NCBI GenBank assembly: GCA_951799445.1
Contig: OX637292.1
Location: 8,869,296-8,933,295, forward strand
Direction: 5' to 3'
Length of the DNA: 64,000 nt
Origin: Pseudisothecium myosuroides
Taxonomy: Eukaryota; Streptophyta; Bryopsida; Hypnales; Lembophyllaceae
Numbering within the stretch: the stretch's first letter is position 1; each line of letters opens with the position of its first letter. Below the pieces are notes generated by a model. The model was not told the DNA's origin and did not search any database. It saw only the letters and a program-made list of their open reading frames with translations. Below, piece after piece: positions 35,918 through 46,565 of this stretch. Position numbers and translations under genes: made by a program.

Positions 35918-37019
35918 CTGCAGTACATGTAATCCAGCAATTGGTGTACTTAAAAGTTTCAGGAAATGTACGTTACAGAAACAATGGAAAAAATGATTTG
36001 CAAACAAACAGACTTTCACTTAATAAATGCATTTGTGAATACATTTTCTGGTTCTAGACTCAGCGGAGATGGCATTTTACGAGAGGCAGGAATCAGACGG
36101 CTTTGGTTCGGCAGATGAGCATGACAGGACCTTCGATGCCGATGTGCAAGGGACGCAGGGAGGGCGAAAGAGTAGTAAGATGGCGAAGGTGAAGGACGCA
36201 GCAACTTACAGTGTGGAGAAGACGAGGGATGCTGCAACAGTTAGTGCACAGAAAGTGAAGTCAGGCACTTCGTCCAGACTACGTTGGATCAAGGGGAAGG
36301 TTCACCGACAGAATTGAGTCTCTTAAGACCACCTGTATCGTGTTTTGAGGTTTATTATTCTTTCAGCTCCAGAGATATGCGGGTGGATGGTTTTGCATCA
36401 AATCAGTTTTTCATTGCCGATCATTTATCGGCAATTAATCGTGGAGGGCGGAGTCTGCATGTGTATTTCATGTAGTTTTCTGCAACTAGAACATTTTTCT
36501 TGATTACTGAGCTCCTGTTTTTGCAGAGAGAAACATGCAATCCGGTTTTGAAAGAGATTATTGCACTTTTGAAAGGCCTCACATCAGAGACTTCATAGAC
36601 ATTGAGATAGCTATCTTCTAGCCATCCAACCCATTCCATTGGACATGGTTTATGGTCGTTATTGAGAAATGACGATGATTCATTTGTCATCAGGATACTG
36701 ATGCAATCAGGAGGGTTTTGCATTATTCCTGTGTCAATTTACTTGGGCTAGTTGTGAGTGTAGCTCAGAAGGGGGCTTTCTCTTTTCCAATGGAGATCCT
36801 TTTATTCCTTATCTGTTCTTAGATTTTGTCCATGTGTAAGTTTCATTCCAAGAGGTTAGAATTTGAGAATCTGTGACTATCTAATTGTGGATTTGGATTA
36901 ATTTTTGTTGTGTGTGTATACTTTACTGTTCAAGTTGTGAGAATTTGCAGTAAATAGCGCAGCGGGGGAAGCAGATGGAAAGCAGATTCCAACGTTCCGA
37001 TAATTTCTTAGATATGCAT
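35500..37019. other. 1.52-kb block present only in duplication copy 1
   Basis: Copy 2 runs directly from 'ctaagaacc' to 'cacatgaatgaactg' (about 50,177), whereas copy 1 separates these by 35,500-37,019. The minus-strand gene reads across the left edge, so loss from copy 2 is more likely than gain here. The block contains the upstream exon of that gene and the small gene at 36,069. Confidence 0.7.
36069..36317 (+). CDS. Small 82-residue basic protein with 11-mer repeat, function unknown
   Basis: The frame starts at a good-context ATG (CGGAGATGG) preceded by an acceptor-like 'ctagactcag', suggesting a 5' UTR intron. The N-terminal half is acidic and Gly/Asp-rich. The second half carries two consecutive 11-residue units, VKDAATYSVEK and TRDAATVSAQK, followed by VKSGTSSRLRWIKGKVHRQN. 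The 11-mer periodicity with Ala, Thr and charged residues resembles LEA-type amphipathic helices, and the ending resembles small plant proteins of unknown role. There is no signal peptide or membrane segment. It lies in the block missing from copy 2, so no paralogue exists in this window. The gene call rests on codon structure, start context and the repeat; the function is not known. Confidence 0.5.
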   Translation: MAFYERQESDGFGSADEHDRTFDADVQGTQGGRKSSKMAKVKDAATYSVEKTRDAATVSAQKVKSGTSSRLRWIKGKVHRQN

Positions 37020-37570
37020 CCACATGATTGAACTGAGTTGAACTTGTGTGTTGGTCGACTATTTTTTATGCTTATCAAATTCATTTGTTTTTGGATTTTG
37101 GGACTCTTTTCAGAGTTGACAGTGATGTAGATGATTTTGCTGTAAAAGGTAACTACACCTGAAATCGACTCCTATTTTTTTTTTTAAAAAGAACAAACAG
37201 AACACCCAAAACCGTGACATTTAGGTGGTCAATTTCAATGTTAAATGAAGGATGATTTCAATGGAGAATTGGTGGCAATTTAAAGTAATAAATGAGCCCA
37301 TTTTACTGAGTGACATGTGGTGAACATTTGTTTAGCATTGCATGACATTATTTACAAAGGCGGTTTATTTTATATCAAGGGTTGGCTTGCACCTTTCTTG
37401 TCTATAAGTTTACTCTTTAGCTATCATGCACAATCATTTTAACATTCACCTAGTTCATTGTGGTGGTGACCTCAACATTTTACAAACATATTTACGGTGA
37501 CTTTGCATTACATCATTCCGTGACTTTGCATTCAAAATAGGTCTTTGGAAAAACAATATTCCAATATTTC
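36318..37570. other. Gene-free part of copy 1
   Basis: The first part is probably 3' UTR of the small gene. An acceptor-like 'tgtttttgcag' lies at about 36,517-36,527. From 37,020 homology to copy 2 resumes, including the empty site of the copia insertion (about 37,062) and the empty sites of two MITEs (about 37,105 and 37,440). Confidence 0.5.
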
Positions 37571-38012
37571 TAGGATAATGTGAAGATTGGGAGAGGCAAA
37601 AGAGTGATCTAATTGAAATAGAAGAAGCCATGGAGAGTGGCTGCATTCACAAATTTGATGAAGTGAAGGAAAATATTCCTCCCTTAGTAACTACAACAAT
37701 GATCAAGACAATAGCAACGATTACAACAACTAGTCTCAAGAATTGAAGTTAGGTTTCAACAACACTCTGACAACATCCAACAACAATGCAACTTCTAATA
37801 TCCAAAAGGAAGTGAGGAGGGCCCCAAGATCATGCTCAAACAAACTTCCTATTATATGTATAGAAAAACAACTTCAATCCATGTCACTTGGACTCATTCA
37901 GCAAGGGAGGAGCCCACAAAGCACATTGATCAAGTATGTACGCTTACCTGTAAATAATGAACACTTGAGAGCTGAACTTAAAACATATGATTTCAAATTG
38001 AGAAGCACTTAA
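37571..38012 (+). pseudogene. Degenerate unidentified coding-like remnant, copy 1
   Basis: Homologous to 56,492-56,797. Recognisable stretches (KSDLIEIEEAMESGC, LGFNNTLTTSNNNATSNIQK) are in different frames, so the reading frame is broken. Asn-rich and low complexity; no domain is recognised. Confidence 0.25.
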
Positions 38013-38410
38013 AGATAAAAACTTTAAACCTAAATAAGAAGCTACTCCTATCAACTAAGAGTGCACCTTCTATTGAATGCATTTCTTGCAATAGAGTCAT
38101 CTACAACTGAAGCAAAAATTAGGATCCATTCAAAGTGATATGTAAAGATAATGTGCACCTACAATTTGTACTGCAGGCACAAAATGCAGTTTTGAAGAAA
38201 TTAAAGAAGACTTTGAACAGCATAGTATGTATGATTATGAAAATCAATTAACAAACAACCTGCAAAATCCATAAAACACAACATAGACACATGTGTGAGC
38301 GTTTCAATATCCACCCATGGTATTTAAACAAGAAAAATCAGGTTCTAGTATTCATGTGGAATTTTATCCTAATTGGGTGCTTAGGCATGGTCCATTGTGA
38401 CTTTCAAGCA

Positions 38411-39253
38411 GGGTGATTGCAAGAAACACTTGTACTATTTTCCGTCACACGTTCAATGCGGAAGTTGTTTTGTGCCATAAGTAGTACAAAAATGATTAAA
38501 TGAACATGAAATTCAAAAGCAAGCTTCCTATAGCAATAGAAAATGCACTTGAATTATTTCAATTTTTTCAAAATTAATTTAATAGGTGAAACTGAATTTT
38601 GAGTATATGTCACACATGCGGTTTTGGTGTTTTTTAGTACTATTGAGTACCTTTTTTGAAGAGTTACATCATCAAATTTGGTAGGCTAGCTCTTTTAATA
38701 GAAATACACCTTCTCAAGGGAGGGATTTCCAAAAACATTTTCCAAGTGTGTTTTATATTGGCCTAAAATGTGCTATATTCAAGTTGAATTTATGTTGAAT
38801 TAAAAATGTTTTTTTAGTTCTAACTTTGATCTTCCTACTTTGCTCTTAGTCGGCAACAATGGCCATTTTTAAAATAAGATTTTCAAATTCATTTCCTAAT
38901 TTTAAAAAATAGAAACGTGAAAGTCTCATTTTCTAAAGTAAATTGTAGCATGTGGCTCAAAATAGTTTTTCAAGGTACACAAAAAGACTCAATAGTACTG
39001 TTGGGGCTCGTAATACCTTTTATTTGCCAATGTAAATTGTTTTTTAATGGCAAATTAAGTATTTCCATCCATTTTTGTCATCCAATGATGAACATCACAT
39101 GTTGTCAGAATAGTAAATTTGAAATCCAATTGACCATTCAAATTTTATGTTCCATGCTTTCAATAGGACTGAAGGTGACCCATAGTATAAAAGTACTAAA
39201 AGTCCAAAAATGCAAAACGCAACAAATAGTACAAGTGTTTCTTGCAATCACCC
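38411..39253 (+). mobile_element. Family C element, copy 3
   Basis: The termini match as perfect inverse for about 28 bases: GGGTGATTGCAAGAAACACT at 38,411 and its inverse at 39,253. Just inside, one end has TTTTCCGTCACA and the other AACGCAACAAAT inverted. There is no transposase frame. A 4-bp duplication is unclear (AGCA / AACA). It truncates homology to duplication copy 2. Confidence 0.8.
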
Positions 39254-39261
39254 AACAATAA

Positions 39262-42200
39262 ATTTTTTTTAAGTGCCTATGGATGTGTATTTGCAAGATT
39301 AACCAACAAAGCATAATACAAAACACAACTATTGGCCAAACGGCTTAACTAAATAAGGCCACTGTGGTTTTTAATCAAGAGATTATCATCTTAGTTTACC
39401 AATTCTAAATAAAAGACTAGATCATGCCAATTCTAAAAACATAAAGTTCATTCAAATCCAACATTCCTAAAGAAAGTTATGACTGGATGAACTTTAGCCT
39501 TTGAAATGGCACTTTCAATTTCATCCATCCTTTTCTACCAGCTCATGAACTTAATTTGACTTGAAATTTTTGTTACAATCTTTAGGTTAAAAACTACTAT
39601 CTAAATACAAAATTTAGACTTGGATGGACAAAATCTAATTAAGTTCATCCATTCTTCATCCTAAACTTCATCCTTCATTATCTTATGGGTTTTTAAGTAT
39701 TTTTCAAAGTTTGATTTAGTTTTAGACTTTACTAAGCTTTTTATATCAGATTCTACACCTAAATTCTTCCTTGGTTATCTTCAAGAGGATTTAATTTGTT
39801 ATTTTCTTCTTACTAAATACGTTGATTTATTTATATTCAATTATTATTTTTGGACTTTTAAGACTTATTTCTTTAAAAATTTGATTTTATCTATCTAAAA
39901 TGCTAAATTACTTCTAGTTTGAACTTTTTTAATGAAAGTTATTGATAGATGAAGTTTGATCGCTAATTGGTACTTTAAACTTCATCCGCTAATTACGTTC
40001 AATTTCAACTTCAGAATTGACTTTTAATTTCATTTTAAGAGTCAAACTTCTATCTATTTATTATAGGTTTCCATTATTGTTCTTTTTGGATGAAATTGAC
40101 TAATTTTCATCCAATCTAATTTCTAAACTTCATCCACTTGTATATTTTTTTTGTTTTAACTCTATTTTCTAATTGTCTTATCTTTTTGCAAACCTTTGGA
40201 CCTATTCTATAAGTTTATAAAACTAAACTCAAAATAAAATCTAATTTTAATGGTCTAAATCTAATTTACAATTCAACTACAATTTAAGGTTTCTAATTAA
40301 GACATTCTAGGAAAAAAGATGGAGTTTAAGAAGTTATCTCAATATGAACCTCATCTATGAGGTGATCAAAGACTCCCTGTCAAATGTGTCCTCATTTGCC
40401 ATCTTGCCTCCTTTGGATTTTTTGCTCACCATTAATTTCTTTATGGATTTTTTATACAGTTTTTTTGAATTCAAAACTAACTCCTACGCTATTCTAAGTC
40501 TCTTTTCTTGTTCCTCCTATTTCTTTTTTTCTTTTTCTTCTACTATTCTATTCCATTATTGATATTCTTATAGTAGGCTGTGCAATGGAATAGAATACAT
40601 GTTCCAAACTTCAAAAAACTAATTTACAATTGCAACATTCTCTTAATGGTTTGAAGTTAACTTTCAATCTGGCTATAGTTTAAGGTTCCTAATTAAAGCA
40701 TCCAATAGAAAAGTTGGATTTTTTATGAACTGACCTCGTCATTAACCTCATCAATGAGGTGATAAAACACTCTTTCAAACGCATCCTCATTTGCCATCTT
40801 GCAATACTTTGAATTTTTATGCTCACCACTTAATTTTTATAGAATTTTTAATACAATTTTTCAAAATTCAAACTAGCTTCTACTTCATTCTAAGTTCCCA
40901 TCCTTCCTACTTCTTCTTTTTTTTTCTTTCTCCATTTTTTTTTTTCTTCTAATACTATTCTATTCCATTATTGTTATTTTAATGGTTGACTTTAGATGGA
41001 ATAGAATACTTCTACAAACTTTAAGAAAATAATAGACTAATACAAGATGCTTGAACATTCCTTGATTCCATTCAATTACTTCCTAATCCAAATTCTAATG
41101 GTCAATTGAAGATCCTCTTAGATTTATCCTAATCCATAATTCTTCTTCACCGTCTAAGTGTCTAACTAATGTCTGCTACTCACTCCAATACCTTCACTTC
41201 TTTTCTTTTCTTCTTTCTATCAATAGTTGTTGCTTGACTCCTCCTTCTAATGTTGTTGCAATTGAACTTGAGAAGGTCCACTCTTCTCCCTTTACAACTT
41301 ATTTTGAGCTTCTATCTACCTTCTAGCCTCTCCCGGCCTCTTTCTTTTGTTCGTAACCAACTAGACTCTAACCACCCTTACTTGGTTTAGCTTACTAATT
41401 GGCCTTTCTCCCACCAATTAGTTTCTAATTAATGAACTTTAGTTCCACAACAAGTCCTGGAGCAATCCGAATAGGCCTTGGCTCTTCATCCCTTTGTGCA
41501 TTGTATTGGCTCGACCTGTACCTGGCCTCGACCCAAGCAATAAGGCTAGGAAGTTCTCTGCTAGTTGGGAACTAAGGTAGGAGGTTCTGAAATTGCACAG
41601 GCTCTAAAATCGCCCACCCTACTCAAATGTACACTGCTTGTACATGTTTTTTTTTCATAGCCTTCAACAATGTACAAACAGTGTACATTTTAGCAGGTGG
41701 GCAATTTTAAAGCCCTATGGCACTTCAACTTCAAAATTTCATAACTAATTCCAGAAAGCTCCAAAAAATATGAAATGACTTGAATTATTAGATTCCAATT
41801 CTTCTTCAAAGAAAATTTATTGAAAAATATTTCAAGATGTTTCACCTCCCCAAAATTCAATTTTAGCTCTTAAATGAGCAATTTATGGACCTCCTACCTT
41901 AATTAGGGTCATGGTTGGCAAATTGGATATGGTTTTTGGCAAACCAGGGTATGCTCTGGAGAAACTGCGGTATATTTTGGCAAACTAGAGTAGGTTTGGA
42001 GGAAATTGGGTACGGTTTTTGGCAAACAAGGGTATGTTTGGAGATGGAAATAACTCAGGAGAGTATGCTTTTGACACTAAGTTCTCAACATGATATTTTG
42101 GATATTTGGAAACAAGCCTAAAACACCTATTATGTGGATATTTGAAAACTAAGCTTTAAGCTTAGAACCCACAATTTTGAAACTACAAGTTGGGTATTCC

Positions 42201-42533
42201 AAAATTGTGTTTTGGAACTAAACTTTGGACTTCAACTTGAACTCAACTTTGGCTATTTTTTGAGAGTTTTTTCTACCATAAGGGTTCAAAGCTTTGCCAT
42301 GTTTGGGAAAACAATGAAAGTACTAAAGTTCTATTGATCAAAACCAAAGCTTTGCTATGTTTGGGAGAACAATGAAAATATTACTAGAAGTTCTAATGAC
42401 CAAAATCAAAGCTTTGTTGTATTTGAGAGAGTTACAAAAACTATAGACCAATTAATTCAATAATACTTAGTACAACACATGAGTACAAACAATGTTAGTA
42501 CAAGAACAATTAGTACAACTAAGTTAACCCCTA
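39262..42533. repeat. Dispersed retrotransposon-derived repeat (family A), middle copy
   Basis: Homologous to 62,735-63,845 from 'taagtgcctatggatgtgta' onward and to parts of 1-2,060. An internal duplication places 'cctcat(c/t)(t/a)atgaggtgat' at 40,350 and again at 40,745. Tandem units of about 45 bases (ggtttttggcaaac) occur at 41,915-42,035, and units of about 65 bases (caaagctttg) at 42,290-42,425. No retroviral-type protein is seen. Confidence 0.55.
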
Positions 42534-43456
42534 AAGGACCAACATGCCTTTTTTGGCAACATAGAAATTTTGGGCAGGTACGTGTGACTGGAGATTTGCA
42601 TATTTTGGGCTCAAATTTTTATAGAAGGTGGGAACGAGGAATATCTTTCATATGCACCAAATTTCATGACATTTGGAAATACAAGTCAAAAGTTATGGCC
42701 TAATATGTTGTTTGTTTCTCAACTCGGGCAGTCCGGGCAGATCAGAAAAAATCACTTTTTTCAAAAATAAAAATTTGAAATTGGTTTATTAGATTTATAT
42801 GTACGTGGAAAGCTTTGAATCATTCCATTTTGATCAATGAGTCAAACGTTATGACGATGTTTAGTTTGCGGGCAGTTATGGATTGTTTACTCTAAAATAA
42901 ACTTTGAAGTCGTTTATTTCATTCAATTTTAAATATTTAAAAAAAAAATTAAAATTATAGGATGTATATTGATTATTACAACATTGCAACCATTGGGATT
43001 ATCATTTTTCAATTCCATAATTAACTTCTTAACAATTTAGTGTTTTGAACCATTCTCTACTTCTTTCTACTTACTATTTTTTTCTTGTATGTTGTACAAT
43101 TCCATATAATCTGAAAATTTTCAAGCATGTAGCCAACTTGCCCTAAAGAATGAATCCAAAGAAGCACAACCATTTTGGAAAAAATTTCATAATAATCTGA
43201 CCTTGTGAAGTGCAGCTGCCCGGTTTTTCGCAAGGCCAAAAAAAGGACTTTTGCCACTTCAAATGCTAATATCTTCCAATCTATACAATGGAAATTTTTG
43301 AAATTTTTTCCACATATTTTCAAACCAGAGTACTACAAGATCCTACGATTACATGTGTCCAAAAATGATATTTTTCAAAAATTTGGTACATGTACTAAAA
43401 ATGGCAGTTTTGGAGCATTTTTGGTGAAAACATAGTTAAGGAACTTTAAGGGTTAA
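42534..43456 (+). mobile_element. TTAA-flanked element (family B), copy 2
   Basis: Starts TTAACCCCTAAAGGACC and ends GGAACTTTAAGGGTTAA. It is 923 bases versus 924 for 21,515-22,438, with homology throughout. Frames are short and shared frames are not conserved, so it is non-autonomous. It interrupts the retroelement-derived block around it. Confidence 0.65.
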
Positions 43457-44149
43457 TACAAAACTCACTTACAAAACACTAGAGGCCCTCCTAAGTAGCA
43501 TTGCCAAGGTATGGAGGGGGGATAGCTTTAGGATTAGTACAAGAATGGAAAAGTACAAGAAACTTAATTAAAGTACAAGAAGAACTTAAACAAACAAACA
43601 AAACAACAACAATTACAAAAAACTTTCAACAATCAAGTGTGTAAAAAAACAAGATTTGAAGGGACTCCAATGTCCTTCAAAGCTTGCTCAAAGATCAACA
43701 GTACAACATAAAAAGCTCCAGAAACAACCGTTTTAGTGATTTGGCTCAAAAATGGCCAAAATCCAATTAAAATAAATCCACCAAAGTCAAAGTAGCAACA
43801 AAAGGTGTTTTGAGAGGGAAATGGGTGCCTTCATATATTTTTTCTAAGGAAACCTCCCTTTCATTAATCTAGAGGTAAACTTATTGATCAATTAGGATTT
43901 TCATTCTAATTTCTAGATTTTTTACTTTCTACTTTGAATCAAACTTCTAACTTTTGGAGAAAGGCTCCAAATCACAAACGGATTGTCCTATTGTCAAAAA
44001 CTCATTGAAACCTAGTGCCAATTTAAAACTGAAAAGAGATAAAAATTAATTTAACTAGTCGAGTTTATCTTTTTTTTAAAGAAAGTAACTAGACTAGGTT
44101 CTTTAGTAGGTATGAAAAAGTAAATGAAGACCCCACTTTGACCTTATGG
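43457..44149 (-). mobile_element. LTR-like repeat fragment, minus orientation
   Basis: Aligns with 9,900-10,480, for example 'aaatggccaaaatccaa' and 'actag(a/c)cta ggttctttagtaggtat'. The TATA-box segment (about 43,830) has decayed. Confidence 0.55.
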
Positions 44150-44884
44150 GTGATTGCAAGAAAGACTGTTCAATTTTTGTAGCGTTTTGCCAAAACTGCA
44201 GTTTTTGTGCTCAGTACTAGGAGTACTGGAAGTATTGTGAAATAGAACAATCTCAGCGGTTGATCTGAAAAATCGACGGTTGAAAGTATTGTTGCGAGTA
44301 CTCTGACTACTTATAAGTACTGAAACAGTACTATTTAGAAAAAAATGCAGTTTGTCACAAAAAATACATACAATGAGGTATAAATTAATAATAAATAGAA
44401 AATCATGAATTAAAATAAATTAAAAATTGACAAATTTGAGAGAACTTTATAATGAAGGGATTTCACCAAAAGAATTATCTAAAAACCATCTTCAATGTTC
44501 AAAAATGTGCACGCAAAGGAGCCGTATTTGCACGCATGTAGAGGACATAAAATAAAATATTTTTAAATTTCCCTTGGTAAAAACATGACTTTCTACTATG
44601 GGAATAGACTATAGAAATTTTAGCTCTACATCATTAATTTTGGGTACTCCCCAGTACTAAAACCCCCTACACCTCAAAGTGTGACAAATGAGCAAAATTG
44701 ACTTTTAAATATAAAATGATTTTTTTAAATTTCTAAAAAATAAGGGATATAATTACAATCAAGTTAGCCATCTCCAATCAAAATTTCAAGTTCATTGGAT
44801 TCAACCTTAAAAAATTATAGCAAAAAACAACTTTGTCACTTTGAATGTGACGGAAAATAGTACTAGTCTTTCTTGCAATCACCC
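44150..44884 (-). mobile_element. Family C element, copy 4
   Basis: Starts GGGTGATTGCAAGAAAGACT and ends with the inverse. Flanked by TTAT on both sides (44,146-44,149 and 44,885-44,888), the clearest target duplication of the family. The interior matches 23,605-24,345. Confidence 0.8.
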
Positions 44885-45301
44885 TTATCCCAAATTTACA
44901 TGCCCCCAAAATGCTGGTCAATTCCACGAACTTTCTTCAATTTTGCCGGTGTTGAAGAATTTTGTTGGCTCAGTACTTCTCGATGTTAGAATGTCATGAA
45001 ACTTATAAGAACGTGTTATTATCATAAAAACAAATGAAGTGTAGCTGTCTTGGTTTTTGCAAGGCCAGAATAGGATTTCTCTTTGTTGAAACGCTAATAT
45101 CTTGCAATCCACATGGTGGAAATCTATGAATTTTTTTCATCTTCTCAAACTAGCATATTACAAGAACCTCCAATTACATGTGCCCAAAAATGTTTTTTTT
45201 CTAAGATTTTGTACTTGTACTAGAAGCGTTTTTGGTGAAAATATAAGTCAAGGAACTTTAGAGGTTAATTGAAGTTGACTCATACATGGCAAAACATTGT
45301 A
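44885..45301. repeat. Mixed repeat fragments
   Basis: The 44,889-45,030 part continues the LTR-like fragment interrupted at 44,149 (compare 10,540-10,635). The 45,030-45,267 part is a right-end fragment of the TTAA family, ending GGAACTTTAGAGGTTAA. Confidence 0.5.
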
Positions 45302-45494
45302 CAGTAGAACCTTTCTAAGTCGATCCTCCATAAGCAAATAAACCTTTGTAAGGTAATCTTGTCAGACCGGTCCCAAACTTGTCCCTATAACAAAGGTTAT
45401 GACTAAAAATGACTCTCCATAAGCAAATATATACTTCCCTAATGTAATCTTGTCTGACCAGTTCCAGACCTATCTGTTTAGAGAGGTTCTATTG
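45302..45494. mobile_element. Tc1/mariner (pogo)-type MITE
   Basis: Ends CAGTAGAACCTTTCTAA and, inverted, CAATAGAACCTCTCTAA, flanked by TA (45,300-45,301 and 45,495-45,496). Plant pogo-derived MITEs of the Emigrant/Lemi type have nearly the same termini. 193 bases, non-coding. Confidence 0.75.
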
Positions 45495-46380
45495 TATAAT
45501 GGTCTTTCCTATGCAGAGAAGAAATTATGCCTCCCAAACTTAGATGCATGTGAAGAACTTATCAATTAATCCAAGGAATAGGGTTGACTCAGGGGAGCTG
45601 TACAAGACAATTTTGTTCATTGTGGCAATCCTCTTTCCAAGAATGCAAGAGAGAACCATAACATTCACTAGCATGCACTTTGACTACCTTGTCTCCATAG
45701 TACGTGGTGGGGAATATTTCACACCCATCAATAGCTAACTAGACACGTGGAAGCTCAATGTAATGAGCATGGTGCATGAAGGAAAGCCCCATTGGGCATG
45801 AAGGCTACTCAATGTCATGCCTGCCTCACTGCTAAACAATGTTACGTGCGTTGACTCATTTTTTGAGGTCACTGTATGCCTAGGCCTGCGACTGCGATCA
45901 TTGGCTCAACCTTTTCATATGTAAGTTAATGGGCCCAAAGACATGTAACAGAAAGGAAGCTTAACATCACACAGAGAACGGATTTCCTCCTTTCTGAGAG
46001 AGTCTAAACCAGATGCCGTCTACAGTTGACAGTTTGACGTCAGCTGCAGCCGGCCTGTTACGAAGTACTCCGTACTCCATATTAATTTACGGTATCCGCG
46101 GGGCACATTCTAAACACAATTATGAGCATGTGACGCACAATCTGCAGCCGAAGAGAAACACCACTCGTTCAAAAGAATAATCCCTCTCGTGCCAAAAAAA
46201 ATCTGACAAGAAACTACCTCGAATCGCGTCTTTCTCAGACAACAATTGAACCTCTTCTGATGAAGTCAATCACGTGCTTAAGCTTACCTACTTTCTATGC
46301 CCCAGCCTGCCAATTGTCCGTCGTTAACCAGAGTCACATACGTTTGCAACCCAGATTTGCACTCCAGCAAGGAGCTCCTG

Positions 46381-46388
46381 TATAAATT
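46381..46388 (+). promoter_or_regulatory. TATA box of gulonolactone oxidase-like gene 2
   Basis: TATAAATT, 185 bases before the ATG. Position and context are conserved with 31,735; the leader is longer here because of extra repeat units. Confidence 0.6.
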
Positions 46389-46406
46389 AAGTGTCAGTGA
46401 GATTGA

Positions 46407-46535
46407 ACACAGCTACGCAACCCGACTGCAGGTACACAGCTGCACACCCAGAGTAGTCAGATTCACAGCTGCACACCCAGAGTAGTCAGATTCACAGCTG
46501 CAGAACAAGAGTGTGTCTAGATCCACAGCTGCCTG
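46407..46535 (+). repeat. CACAGCTGC repeats in the 5' leader of gene 2
   Basis: Five copies of the CACAGCTGC-type unit. Two adjacent 29-base units (CACAGCTGCACACCCAGAG and on) are identical, showing recent unit gain relative to gene 1. Confidence 0.7.
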
Positions 46536-46565
46536 AGTGTGACCACAGCCGCAATTTGGAGCAAA

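Larger units (their letters stand above)
30815..38400 (+). repeat. Segmental duplication, copy 1
   Basis: Colinear and in the same orientation as 45,500-57,723. Shared landmarks include 'aattatgcctccc' (about 30,838 / 45,526), the oxidase genes, the minus-strand gene remnant, and the tail up to about 38,395 / 57,718. Homology stops where a family C element begins here and where an LTR-like repeat begins in copy 2. Gene starts are 14,684 bases apart. Confidence 0.85.
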
